A stretch of 64,000 nt of DNA. It comes from JAJDXW01 sp965202895. GTDB taxonomy: Bacteria > Pseudomonadota > Gammaproteobacteria > HK1. The notes beneath the pieces are model-generated. The model saw only the letters and a list, made by a program, of their open reading frames with translations. It searched no databases and had not been told where the DNA came from. Each line of letters begins with the position of its first letter. Position 1 is the first letter of the stretch. A program made the translations under genes and the position numbers. The DNA is taken from assembly GCA_965202895.1 (NCBI GenBank), contig OZ241901.1:682001-746000 (forward strand), given 5' to 3'. This document shows positions 17,169-25,221 of this stretch, in pieces.

Positions 17169-18281
17169 TCAAGCCACCATCTTCAGCGGCGCGCCCTCCT
17201 GCGGCGCGTCTTCCCGCGCCGCATCGGGGTCCGGTCGAGACCGCCGCCGGGAACCGTCGCCGGATCCCGCATCCGCATCTCCCCGTCCCGGCGCTCCGCT
17301 GCCGGGGGAGCCGGCATCGGGGTCCAGCGCCTCTCTTCCGACGAGCGCCCTGACCACGGCCTCCATGACCGGCGGGCACACCGCGTTGCCGAGAAGCATG
17401 ACCCGGTCGCGGCGTGAGCCCCGACGGAGGATCGGACCGTTCTGGAACCCCATGGCGCGCGCGAGTTCGGGAACCTGAAGCATCCTCAGCGTCGCCCCGT
17501 CCCGGGACGGTTCACAGAGTCCGAACCGGTCGAGCGTGGTGACCGTGCGCAGGGGTACGGTCAACGGCTGCCAACCGCCGGCGCCGTCGTTGCCGTAGTA
17601 CACGATCAGGAACGGCGAATCGCCTCCCAACGCGGCGACGGCTCTCCGGGCGCGCGCCAAGGTGGCAGGCGCGCGGCGCCCGTTGTCGAGGGGTGACCGG
17701 CGCCAAGTGCCGGGCCGGTCCAGGACGCGGGCCGCGGAAGGCTTCGGCCCGCGCCTTCCCGGAATGCGGGAAGGCGGTTCGGCCTCGCGGTCGCAGAGCA
17801 GGAAGAGCCGCCGGCGTCTTTGCGGGACGCCGTGATCGGCCGCGTCCAGCACATGCTCCGCAACCCGGTATCCCGCGCCGCCGAGAGCAGCCAGGAGCTC
17901 TCGGTAACGGGACCAGGATCGCATCTGGATCACGTTCTCGATCACGATCCACCGGGGAGCGACGGCGCGGGCGTACCGCACGACCTCGAATGCGAGATCG
18001 CGGCTCCTGTCCGAGCGCGGACGCGCTCCGCGGGCGCAACTGTGGTTCGTGCACTCCGGCGACGCCAGGAGAAGGTCGATCCTGCCCACCTGCTCGACGA
18101 TGCGGCGCGGCTCCTGCTCCTCGACAGCTCCCGCGCTGACCCGGGCCGAGGGGAAGTTGTCGGCGAAGACCTGGGCGGCCAAGTCCCAGGCGTCGATGCC
18201 GCCCACGATCGTCGCGCCGGCCGCCGCCGCACCGTAGCTGCCTCCGCCCAGCCCGTTGAAGATGTCGTAGGCTCGGATCAT
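17169..18281 (-). CDS. DNA cytosine-C5 methyltransferase
   Basis: 370 aa, ATG 18281. Seen: motif I DIFNGLGGGSYGAAAAG, motif IV LLASPECTNHSC (the catalytic Cys in SPEC rather than the usual PPCQ, as in a known subfamily), motif VI WIVIENV, motif VIII PQRRRRLFLL, and motifs IX-X RVMLLGNAVCPPVM. The target-recognition region between VIII and IX is short. A 40-residue acidic/Gly-Pro tail follows motif X. It methylates cytosine C5 in a specific DNA sequence; the site is unknown. The vsr gene lies upstream in the same direction, as in dcm-vsr pairs, separated by a palindromic repeat. No restriction enzyme is adjacent. Confidence 0.85.
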   Translation of the reverse strand: MIRAYDIFNGLGGGSYGAAAAGATIVGGIDAWDLAAQVFADNFPSARVSAGAVEEQEPRRIVEQVGRIDLLLASPECTNHSCARGARPRSDRSRDLAFEVVRYARAVAPRWIVIENVIQMRSWSRYRELLAALGGAGYRVAEHVLDAADHGVPQRRRRLFLLCDREAEPPSRIPGRRGPKPSAARVLDRPGTWRRSPLDNGRRAPATLARARRAVAALGGDSPFLIVYYGNDGAGGWQPLTVPLRTVTTLDRFGLCEPSRDGATLRMLQVPELARAMGFQNGPILRRGSRRDRVMLLGNAVCPPVMEAVVRALVGREALDPDAGSPGSGAPGRGDADAGSGDGSRRRSRPDPDAAREDAPQEGAPLKMVA

Positions 18282-18414
18282 CACCCTGTCCCGCCCCGCC
18301 GGCCGGCGGGAAGTTACCAGGTTCCGGACGGTGCGGCCAGGTCTTCCGTCAGATCGAGGCATGTGCGCGGTGGGGTTTTCGCCGGGCACGCCTCTCGCGA
18401 ACGCTCTTGGGCAC

Positions 18415-18525
18415 GGCGTCCTGGGAACGGCGCGTCTTCCAGACGCGGGTGTCCCGCCCGCATTGATCGGCGGCGGCCTCGCCGTCCCATTTGCGGGCGG
18501 GACACAAGCGTTCCCAGGACGCCGT
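18415..18525. repeat. dispersed palindromic element between dcm and vsr
   Basis: Well-formed example. Outer arms GGCGTCCTGGGAACG and CGTTCCCAGGACGCC are perfect complements, and inner arms GTGTCCCGCCCGCA and TGCGGGCGGGACAC are also perfect. The 370-bp space 18282-18651 between the methyltransferase and vsr holds this element and the 40-bp repeat end, and no gene. Confidence 0.7.
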
Positions 18526-18642
18526 GCCCGCGCAAGTGGCTCCGTGGGGTGAAATCCGCCAGCAACCCCCTCGAACCGAACCCAAACCACGGAAGAACGC
18601 CGTCTCCGTGGGGGTGAAAAATATCTCGACCCCCGATCTCTA

Positions 18643-18682
18643 CCCTCTATATCAAGAGCTTACGAACAGCGCCCGGGGCTCC
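18643..18682 (-). repeat. 40-bp gene-end repeat, copy 1
   Basis: Minus-strand sequence GGAGCCCCGGGCGCTG then TTCGTAAGCTCTTGATATAG. It overlaps the end of vsr and supplies its last codons and stop. The other copies are at 23902 and 30874. Confidence 0.65.
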
Positions 18683-19110
18683 AGATCCGCTCCCAGATGC
18701 ACGGGGGGACCGAGGAAGGCGGCCATGCGGTCCAGGAGCGCATCGTCTGCCTCGATCTCGCACTCCCAGGCGACGAAGATCCGCCATCCATCGCGCGCGA
18801 GCCGTTCCTGAGCGCGCCTGTCCCTGGCGACGTTGGCGGCGAACTTCGCCTGCCAGAACCGCTTGCGGGACTTGGGGGTATAGGTCTTCCTGCAACCGTG
18901 CCGGTGCCAGAAGCACCCGTGTACGAAGACCGCCTTGCGCCGCCTCGAAAAGACGACGTCGGGCGTGCCCGGAAGGCTGCGGACGTGGACGCGAAACCGA
19001 TAGCCCAGGGCATGAAGCGCTCGCCGCACGAAGATCTCCGGCTTCGTATCCACCCCCCGGATACGTCCCATGAGAACGCTTCGCTCCAACGGTGTCAGAA
19101 TGTCGGCCAT
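18652..19110 (-). CDS. vsr: very short patch repair endonuclease Vsr
   Basis: 152 aa, ATG 19110 with AGGAGG six bases upstream. Seen: LTPLERSVLMGRIRGVDTKPEIFVR, then TPDVVFSRRRKAVFVHGCFWHRHGC with the catalytic Asp (PDVVF) and the zinc-binding and phosphate-contacting His/Cys cluster (HGCFWHRHGC), and FWQAKFAANVARDRRAQERL. This is full-length Vsr. It nicks 5' of T in T:G mismatches made by deamination of 5-methylcytosine, and so accompanies the cytosine methyltransferase downstream. The C-terminus ALFVSS is encoded by the dispersed 40-bp repeat, so the original end may have been replaced. Confidence 0.92.
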   Translation of the reverse strand: MADILTPLERSVLMGRIRGVDTKPEIFVRRALHALGYRFRVHVRSLPGTPDVVFSRRRKAVFVHGCFWHRHGCRKTYTPKSRKRFWQAKFAANVARDRRAQERLARDGWRIFVAWECEIEADDALLDRMAAFLGPPVHLGADLEPRALFVSS

Positions 19111-19350
19111 CGAAGCCCTCCTTCCGCGCGTTCGGGCTCCGCCGATTTCACACGAACGAGGCACGATCCGGGAACCACGAGTGTACGGCGGCGATGGCGG
19201 CTTCGCGAGCGGCGGCGCCCGCGTCCCGGCGACCGCCGAAGCCAGAGGATGACCTGATGACGCCGGCGAAGCAGATGCCCCCGGTCAGGCCACCGGAGTC
19301 GAGGCTGCGCCAGGAGCTGCGGGTGCGCGGCCTCCGGCCGGGCGGCGCGC

Positions 19351-19406
19351 ATGGACGATACCCGGCTGATCGAGCGGTGGCAGCCGGTCGCGGAGGTCGG
19401 TGACCG
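19351..19406 (+). pseudogene. extra copy 1 of the DUF1156 gene start
   Basis: ATG 19351 encodes MDDTRLIERWQPVAEVGD, matching the true start at 19787 (MSDVRLIERWLPIAEIG), and then runs into a palindromic element. Only about 18 codons are present. No promoter is obvious in the 677-bp region 19111-19786, which otherwise holds the second copy and two palindromes. Confidence 0.7.
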
Positions 19407-19512
19407 GTGCCCTGGGGAGCGGCGCGTCCTGACGGCCGCGCGCGGCCCGCCCGCAGCGGTCGGTTGCGAACCCGCTTGGTGTGTGCGGGCGGGACACGAG
19501 CGTTCCCAGGGG
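19407..19512. repeat. dispersed palindromic element
   Basis: Left arm CCTGGGGAGCGGCGCGTCCT with CGGCCCGCCCGCA; right arm TGCGGGCGGGACACGAGCG then TTCCCAGG. It begins directly after the truncated DUF1156 start copy 1. Confidence 0.6.
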
Positions 19513-19595
19513 GGAGTCCCCCATGATGCCGGGCCTGTCCGCTGCCCCAGCCGCGGGTCGTTCGGCATGAAGTCGCCCGGACGCGCGAGGCAGCC

Positions 19596-19655
19596 ATGAC
19601 CGATACGCGGCTGATCGGGCGGTGGTGGCCCATCGCGGACGTTGGCGACGGACGT
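19596..19655 (+). pseudogene. extra copy 2 of the DUF1156 gene start
   Basis: ATG 19596 encodes MTDTRLIGRWWPIADVGDG, again the first ~18 residues of the DUF1156 protein, then passes into a palindromic element. It repeats the arrangement of 19351-19512. Confidence 0.7.
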
Positions 19656-19740
19656 GCTGGGAACGCTCGTGTCTCGCCCGCATCGCCCGCTTGCGGACCC
19701 GCTATGGTCCGTGTGCGGGCGGGACACGAGCGTTCCCAGG
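19656..19740. repeat. dispersed palindromic element
   Basis: The cleanest member. Left arm TGGGAACGCTCGTGTCTCGC then CCGCA; right arm TGCGGGCGGGACACGAGCG then TTCCCA. The arms pair over about 25 bp with one mismatch around a ~30-bp centre. It lies just before the functional DUF1156 start. Confidence 0.7.
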
Positions 19741-19786
19741 GGCGCCATGCATGTACTTCCGAGCGCCGGGCGGGCGGGCGAAGCGC

Positions 19787-22700
19787 ATGAGCGACGTCCG
19801 GTTGATCGAGCGGTGGTTGCCGATCGCGGAGATCGGCGTCGAGAGCACGCGCGAGCGGACGCCGATGACGCCGTTTCCCGCGCCGAACCGCCTCCACGTC
19901 TGGTGGGCGCGGCGTCCGCTGGTGGCGTCGCGGGCGGCGGTGCTGGCCTCCCTGCTGCCGGCGGACGCGGACTGGAGCCGGTTCCTGCACGTGCTCGGGA
20001 TCCACGGCGATCCGGTGGCGGCCAAGAAGCGGATAGCCGCCGCCAATCGCACGGGCGAACGGCTCGGGGCCGACGCATATGGCTACTCGCGTGCGTTCGG
20101 ATATACGCCGGAGGATACGGACCGGGACTGGTTGGCGGAAAACTTGGTGAGCGGAGCTGTCGTTCTCGATCCGACGGCGGGCGGCGGGAGCATTCCGTTC
20201 GAGTCCGTCCGGGTCGGGCTGCACACCGTAGCGAACGACCTGAATCCCGTCGCCGCCTTGCTCGAGCGCGCAACGATCGAGTGGCCGTCGATATTCGGCG
20301 GTTCCCTGAAGGCCATCGTCGAAGAGCTCGGCGACAGACTGACTGGCACGGTGCGAGAGCGGCTTGCCGGCGTGTTCCCGGAAGAACCCGGGGACCATAC
20401 CCGCCCGGACGGCTACCTGTGGGCGCGGACCGTCACCTGTCCGTACTGCGACGGGCTCGTACCGCTGTCGCCGAACTGGCGTCTCGCGCCGGACGGGACC
20501 GGCGTCAGGCTGAAGCCTCGCGTCGATGGCGGGGCGGGCGGAGGCCTGTACGGGCCGCTGCCGGTCGAGCGGGGGGAGGCCGCGGCCTCCCGCCCGCGGG
20601 ATGACGGTGCGGGCGGGGCACAAGCGTTCCCAGGAGGCCGAGGCCCGGACCCAACGCCCCGCCCCGCAACGGCGCTTCCGACCCCTGCATGGCCGGAACA
20701 GGACGCTGGTTCTGGTCCCCCTTGGGAGCGCGGGCGTCCCGCCCGCAAGCGGGCCGAAGGCCCGCCGCATGACACGCCGGGCCGGGGGGCCGCGCACCCA
20801 GGGACCCCGGGGCAAGCGGAGACGCCTGTGCACCAAGGGCGGGTGTGCGGCTTCGAGATCGTCGGGTCGGCCGCCGAGCACTCGCCCGGCACGGTGGCGC
20901 GCGGCGACGGGATCTGCCCGTTTCCCGACTGCGGGCGCGTCATCGACGGGGACGTGATCAAGGAACAGGCGCAAGCGGGGAGGATGGGGGAGCAGCTCTA
21001 CGCCGTCGTCTACAAGGAGCGGGTCGAGGTCCGGACGAAGACGGGGCGGCTCCGCGAGAAGTGGATGCGCGGCTATCGCGCGCCGCGGCCCGAGGACGAC
21101 AACGGCGCCGCAATCCGGGCGCGGCTCGAAGAGAAGCTGCCGGAGTGGGAGGCTTTCGATCTCGTGCCGAGCGAGCGGTTTCCCGAGACGAGCAACGACG
21201 ACCGGCCCATACAGTACGGGATGCCGCTCTGGCGCGACCTGTTCTCGCCTCGCCAGCTTCTCTGCCACGGCACGAGCGTCGAGGTCTTCCGGGAGATGCT
21301 GGAGGCCGACCGGGTCGCGGACCGGCTGGACGACGCCCGGAAGGCGGCCTACGGGTATCTCGCGCTCTCACTCGACAAGCTGCGCGACTACAACGCTCGG
21401 ATGACCCGGTGGCATTCACGCCGTGAGGTGCTGGCGGGCACCTTCGACCGGCATGACTTCTCGTTCAAGTGGTCCTACGCCGAGATGGCGCCGCTGGTCG
21501 CTGGAGTGGGATACGACTGGGCCATCGGGCAGACCGCGAAGTGCATCGGCGAGCTCGTCGCCCTCGTCCGCCCCACCGCCCCGGCGGCCGGCAATGGCGA
21601 CCTGTTCGACGGGATCGACCGCACCGACAGTCCCGGCGACACCGGCCGCACCGGCGACACCGGCCGTACCGGGCAAACCGGCGGCACTGGCCATACCCGT
21701 CGCACCAATCACAACGATCGCGCCGACCGGGCCGGCCACGCTGACGACGGCAACGGTCCATTCCAGGGGAAGAACCCCGAGGGCGCCAATCGCACGGACA
21801 ACGCCGCCGGCGCCGGACACGCCGAACGCACGGAACACACCGGCCCGACCGGCCAAGCCAGCCGCGCCCCGGCGCCCGGGCGGTTGGATTCCGGCCCGCT
21901 TCGTACCGACCCCGCCGCCCGTTCCGACCCCGCCATCCGTACCGAACGGGTCACCCGCGCCGACCATGTCGGTCCGACTGGCGCCACCACCGTCCGCGCC
22001 GGTTCCATCGACCACGCTGGCCCCACTGGCTCCGCTGGCCTCACTGCCGTCCACGCCGGTTCCACCGACCCCGCCGGCTCCGCCGCCGGCACTGCTCAAA
22101 CCCGCCGCGGCGGCCCTATCGACCCCGCCGGAGAAGAAGAAACATCCCGCGCCCCGCCCCCGATCACCATCACCTGCAAGCCGGGCGACAGCCTGGACCA
22201 TCTCGGGGACGCCTCCATCGACGTCGTCGTGATGGACCCGCCCTACTACGACAACGTGATGTACGCGGAGCTGTCGGACTTCTTCTACGTGTGGCTGAAG
22301 CGCACCGCCGGGCACGTCTTCCCGGAGCTGTTCCGCCGCCAGCTCACCGACAAGGAGAACGAGGCGGTCGCCAACCCGGCGAAGTTCCGGGGCGAGAAGG
22401 GCGCGCGGGCGCTCGCCGGGCAGGACTACCAGGAGCGGATGGCGGCCATCTTCGCCGAGTGCCGCCGGGTGCTGAAGCCGGACGGGATCATGACCCTGAT
22501 GTTCACCCACAAGGCGACCGGGGCGTGGGACGCGCTCACCAAGGGGCTGATCGAGTCGGGCTTCGTGATCACCGCCTCCTGGCCGATCAACACCGAGGCG
22601 GAAGGCAGCCTGCACATCAAGGACAAGGCGGCGGCGAACAGCACGATCTTCCTGGTGTGCCGTCCGCGCGCGCCCGGCCGCTCCGGCGTGGCCGGGCCGA

Positions 22701-23875
22701 ACGAGCAGGATGGCGCCGGTCGGGAGGACGCCGCCCGCGCCTCGGAGCGGATGGACCCGGCCGATGCCCCTTCCGGCCGCGGCGGCGGAAGCAGCGCCGG
22801 GCCGGATCAGGACGCCGACCCTCCCCCCCTTTCGGTCCGGGAGGAATCGGGGTCCGACGGGCACGAGCCGGACCGGGGCGCCGCCTCCGCTTCGGAGCGG
22901 TTCGCTCCGGCTCGTACCCTTCGCGGCCACGGCGGCCGAAGCGAAGCCGGACAGGGCGAAGCTGCTGCCCGCCCGCCCCTCGGGGTGCGAGAGGAGGCGG
23001 GGGCCTACGGGCACGCGCCGACGGGGGACGCGCCCGCCCTCTATTGGGAGGACGTGGAGCCGCGGGTCGCGCGCGCCGTGCGGGCGCGGGTCGGCGACTT
23101 CCAGGACGCCGGCATCGGCGGGGTCGACCTCTATCTCGCCTCGTTCGGGCCGGCGCTCGAAGAGTTCTCCCGACACTGGCCGCTCCAGCGCGGCACGCCT
23201 CGCGAGCGGCCCGCGGAGCGCCGTCGGCGGCAGCCGGCGTTGTTCGAGGAGGAATGGGACCCCTACGCGGCCACCCCGGAAGACGCGCTCGACGCCGCCC
23301 GGCGCGAGGTGAAGGGCTGGGTCCTGGACCGGCTGACCCATCTCGAGGCCGGTGCGGACCTCGACCCCGCGACCTCGTTCTTCGTCCTCGCCTGGCACGC
23401 CTTCGAGGCGCCCGTGTTCCCCTACGACGAGGCGCTCAAGCTCGCCCGCGCGGTCGGCGTCGATCCGGAGGGCGGGATCGTGGGCCGGCTCGCGGCGAAG
23501 AAGGGCAGCGCCCTGCATCTGTGGGACAGCGCCGAGCGCGCGGCCCGGGGCGCGCTCGGCCCCGCCGACGGCTCGCGGGCCATGATCGACGCCCTGCACC
23601 ACGCGGCCCACGCGGCGCGGACCCGCTCCCTCCAGGCCGCCCGCGACCTCCTCGCCGAGACGCAGGCGGACCGGGATCCCCGCTTCGACGCGGCGCTCGA
23701 AGCGGTGCTGGAGGTGCTGCCGCCCTCCCGGGCGTTCACCGGTATCGAAACCGGGGGCGAGCGGGGGGCGGCGGCCAGCGATTTCGAGGCTCTCTACCAC
23801 CTCTACCGGCTCGCCTACGGGGACCGGATCGACGAGCCCGAACAGCTCCGGCTGTTGCTCGACAAGGACGCCTGA
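19787..23875 (+). CDS. DUF1156 anti-phage-type adenine DNA methylase with repeat insertions
   Basis: 1362 aa, ATG 19787. Seen: MSDVRLIERWLPIAEIG and a PNRLHVWWARRPLVASR block typical of DUF1156 proteins; SAM motif I VVLDPTAGGGSIPFE (about 125-139); split zinc ribbon C218-x2-C221 and C377-x4-C382 (CPFPDCG); and catalytic motif IV DPPYY (817-821). Residues about 252-348, 611-788 and 962-1082 are low-complexity or repeat-derived insertions absent from the usual compact family members. DUF1156 methylases are known from multi-gene anti-phage loci with DUF499, DUF3780 and PLD-helicase genes; here only a PLD-SNF2 helicase is found, 3.5 kb downstream. It probably methylates adenine to mark self DNA (inference). 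The frame is open throughout. Confidence 0.85.
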   Translation: MSDVRLIERWLPIAEIGVESTRERTPMTPFPAPNRLHVWWARRPLVASRAAVLASLLPADADWSRFLHVLGIHGDPVAAKKRIAAANRTGERLGADAYGYSRAFGYTPEDTDRDWLAENLVSGAVVLDPTAGGGSIPFESVRVGLHTVANDLNPVAALLERATIEWPSIFGGSLKAIVEELGDRLTGTVRERLAGVFPEEPGDHTRPDGYLWARTVTCPYCDGLVPLSPNWRLAPDGTGVRLKPRVDGGAGGGLYGPLPVERGEAAASRPRDDGAGGAQAFPGGRGPDPTPRPATALPTPAWPEQDAGSGPPWERGRPARKRAEGPPHDTPGRGAAHPGTPGQAETPVHQGRVCGFEIVGSAAEHSPGTVARGDGICPFPDCGRVIDGDVIKEQAQAGRMGEQLYAVVYKERVEVRTKTGRLREKWMRGYRAPRPEDDNGAAIRARLEEKLPEWEAFDLVPSERFPETSNDDRPIQYGMPLWRDLFSPRQLLCHGTSVEVFREMLEADRVADRLDDARKAAYGYLALSLDKLRDYNARMTRWHSRREVLAGTFDRHDFSFKWSYAEMAPLVAGVGYDWAIGQTAKCIGELVALVRPTAPAAGNGDLFDGIDRTDSPGDTGRTGDTGRTGQTGGTGHTRRTNHNDRADRAGHADDGNGPFQGKNPEGANRTDNAAGAGHAERTEHTGPTGQASRAPAPGRLDSGPLRTDPAARSDPAIRTERVTRADHVGPTGATTVRAGSIDHAGPTGSAGLTAVHAGSTDPAGSAAGTAQTRRGGPIDPAGEEETSRAPPPITITCKPGDSLDHLGDASIDVVVMDPPYYDNVMYAELSDFFYVWLKRTAGHVFPELFRRQLTDKENEAVANPAKFRGEKGARALAGQDYQERMAAIFAECRRVLKPDGIMTLMFTHKATGAWDALTKGLIESGFVITASWPINTEAEGSLHIKDKAAANSTIFLVCRPRAPGRSGVAGPNEQDGAGREDAARASERMDPADAPSGRGGGSSAGPDQDADPPPLSVREESGSDGHEPDRGAASASERFAPARTLRGHGGRSEAGQGEAAARPPLGVREEAGAYGHAPTGDAPALYWEDVEPRVARAVRARVGDFQDAGIGGVDLYLASFGPALEEFSRHWPLQRGTPRERPAERRRRQPALFEEEWDPYAATPEDALDAARREVKGWVLDRLTHLEAGADLDPATSFFVLAWHAFEAPVFPYDEALKLARAVGVDPEGGIVGRLAAKKGSALHLWDSAERAARGALGPADGSRAMIDALHHAAHAARTRSLQAARDLLAETQADRDPRFDAALEAVLEVLPPSRAFTGIETGGERGAAASDFEALYHLYRLAYGDRIDEPEQLRLLLDKDA
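20575..20770. repeat. palindromic element halves inside the DUF1156 coding sequence
   Basis: TGCGGGCGGGGCACAAGCG then TTCCCAGG at 20608-20634, and an opposing arm CTTGGGAGCGCGGGCGTCCC at 20721-20747. These are arms of the dispersed palindrome family, translated in frame as DGAGGAQAFPGG and PPWERGRPAR. They separate the two halves of the zinc ribbon without breaking the frame. Confidence 0.6.
21619..22150 (+). repeat. collagen-like Gly-x-Thr degenerate repeat in the DUF1156 gene
   Basis: About 530 bp of short degenerate repeats on the theme CACCGGCCGNACCGG, encoding runs such as GDTGRTGDTGRTGQTGG and later GPTGATT, GPTGSAG, GSTDPAG. It sits between LFDGID and EEETSRAPPPITITC, just ahead of the catalytic DPPYY domain. 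The reading frame is kept. It is probably a disordered linker grown by slippage. Confidence 0.7.
22739..23036 (+). repeat. 150-bp tandem duplication in the DUF1156 gene
   Basis: Two adjacent diverged ~50-residue units. The first starts ASERMDPADAPSGRGGG and ends REESGSDGHEPDRG; the second starts ASERFAPARTLRGHGGR and ends REEAGAYGHAPTGD. The starts are 22739 and 22889. The unit length is a multiple of three, so the frame is unaffected. Confidence 0.65.
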
Positions 23876-23901
23876 CCCGCCCGGCAGCGCCCGAGGCATG
23901 T

Positions 23902-23933
23902 GCGCTGTTCGTAAGCTCTTGATATAGAGAGTG
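23902..23933 (+). repeat. 40-bp gene-end repeat, copy 2
   Basis: GCGCTGTTCGTAAGCTCTTG then ATATAGAGAGTG, 27 bp after the DUF1156 stop. The core matches the copies at 18643 and 30874. Confidence 0.65.
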
Positions 23934-23941
23934 CTGGGCGA

Positions 23942-23972
23942 CCGGTGGCCCGGGACTTTCCCTGGCCACCGG
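23942..23972 (+). terminator. hairpin downstream of the DUF1156 gene
   Basis: Perfect 9-bp stem CCGGTGGCC / GGCCACCGG around a 13-base loop, shortly after the DUF1156 stop and the gene-end repeat. There is no T-tract, so the terminator function is tentative. Confidence 0.35.
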
Positions 23973-24110
23973 CTGACCTGAGCTGCGGGAGCCGTGTAAC
24001 GTTTTGAAATTTGACGCGAACCCAAGGGCGTGCGACGCTAGGCCGAGGAGCAGGAGGGCGAGAATGCGACTTCTGGCCCCATGCCCCACCGGAACTTGTC
24101 GAGGTCTGAC

Positions 24111-24377
24111 GTGAAAAAAATCCGCAAGAGCGTTGTCGATCCCACGACCAACGAGGCGCGGAGCGGCACCGTGGTGGAGGTTGCCGAAGCCCACGAGCCG
24201 ACCGCTCGGATCACCTTGAAGGACGGGACGGTGATCCGGATCAGGTTGGTCTTTCTCGAGGCTATCCGACTGGACGATCCGGGGCCGGACGGCAAGACTG
24301 CGTACTCGTTCAACGCCAACTTGGCGACGACGATCGATCTTGCAGAGGACATGGTTCCGGAGGATGGCGTCCAGTGA
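24111..24377 (+). CDS. small hypothetical protein, first of an unknown pair
   Basis: 88 aa from GTG 24111, which has GAGG six bases upstream; ATG 24081 is possible but lacks a ribosome site. Not recognised. The sequence KKIRKSVVDPTTNEARSG then VVEVAEAHEPTARITLKDGT suggests a small beta-rich protein. It overlaps the next gene (GTGA). The base composition is more AT-rich than the flanking defence genes, suggesting acquisition. An antitoxin or immunity role is only a guess from size and order. Confidence 0.55.
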   Translation: MKKIRKSVVDPTTNEARSGTVVEVAEAHEPTARITLKDGTVIRIRLVFLEAIRLDDPGPDGKTAYSFNANLATTIDLAEDMVPEDGVQ

Positions 24378-24982
24378 TTCCCGTGAGCGTCGTTGCCGAG
24401 ATCGACGCCTCACAATCGGCGAAGATCCGATCCTTCGCGCAGTTGCCCGATGGGTGGCACTACGGCGAAGGCTGTGCAGCGACCGAGCAAGCGGTGACTG
24501 CGGCTCTCGATGTGAACGCACAGTTCCTGATGCACATTCCCGATGCGGTTGAGGTGTTTCCTGCCGTCGATGGAGGGGTCATGGTATGTGGCTATTGGAG
24601 AGACCACATGCTGGAGATCATCTGCGGCCCCAGCGGACGGTTGGACATGGTGCACGAGCTCGATGATGAGGTCACCGACGAGCGCGGCGATGTGTCGCTC
24701 GATGAGGTCACCGCGTACATGGGAGAGATGGGTTGGAAGCCACAGAAGAACTTATCCGGGTGCTCCATCCCCGGCACTTCAGTCAGCACCGAGGGCGATT
24801 CACGAGTCTGGCTTTCCAGCCATCGACCGGAGGGGGAATTTCTGTATTCGACGCGCGGTGCGCTGTCGAGAGCAGCGGGAGTGAGTGCCGTCACATTGCG
24901 GAATTTTACTCCGGGGTCGCTGGCCATCCATGGGTATTCTGGCGGATCGGACGAGATCAGCTTCCGGAGTGTTGCGAACTGA
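24374..24982 (+). CDS. hypothetical protein, second of an unknown pair
   Basis: 202 aa, GTG 24374 overlapping the upstream stop. Not recognised by name. The N-terminal half (FAQLPDGWHYGEGCAATEQ, AALDVNAQFL, DAVEVFPAVDGGVMV) follows a pattern I associate with uncharacterised proteins of mobile and defence regions. The centre is acidic (HELDDEVTDERGDVSLDEV). No catalytic motif or membrane segment is visible. A 239-bp gap with nothing identifiable follows. Confidence 0.6.
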   Translation: MIPVSVVAEIDASQSAKIRSFAQLPDGWHYGEGCAATEQAVTAALDVNAQFLMHIPDAVEVFPAVDGGVMVCGYWRDHMLEIICGPSGRLDMVHELDDEVTDERGDVSLDEVTAYMGEMGWKPQKNLSGCSIPGTSVSTEGDSRVWLSSHRPEGEFLYSTRGALSRAAGVSAVTLRNFTPGSLAIHGYSGGSDEISFRSVAN

Positions 24983-25221
24983 CGTGTGAGCCGTCGAGCA
25001 GCGGGGATCGGTGTCATCGCAACGTTCACAATCTCCCCAATGGGGCCCGCCGACGCATGATACGGGCGCTGTGCGTCGAGGACCTTGAGATCTGCGATCG
25101 CGATGGGCGCCGTGCCCTGACACGCGAGGACACCGATTCGTTTCCACTCGATGGGCTCGCCGCGACGCCGAACGGCGGTCCGACATGAAGCGTCCTGTCT
25201 ACGGCGATGCGATGCCCGAAG

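Noticed and set aside
21619..22150. Possible CRISPR-like array or VNTR
   Set aside because: The repeats are short, degenerate and have no spacers of constant length. They are in frame with a protein and read as a Gly/Thr-rich linker.
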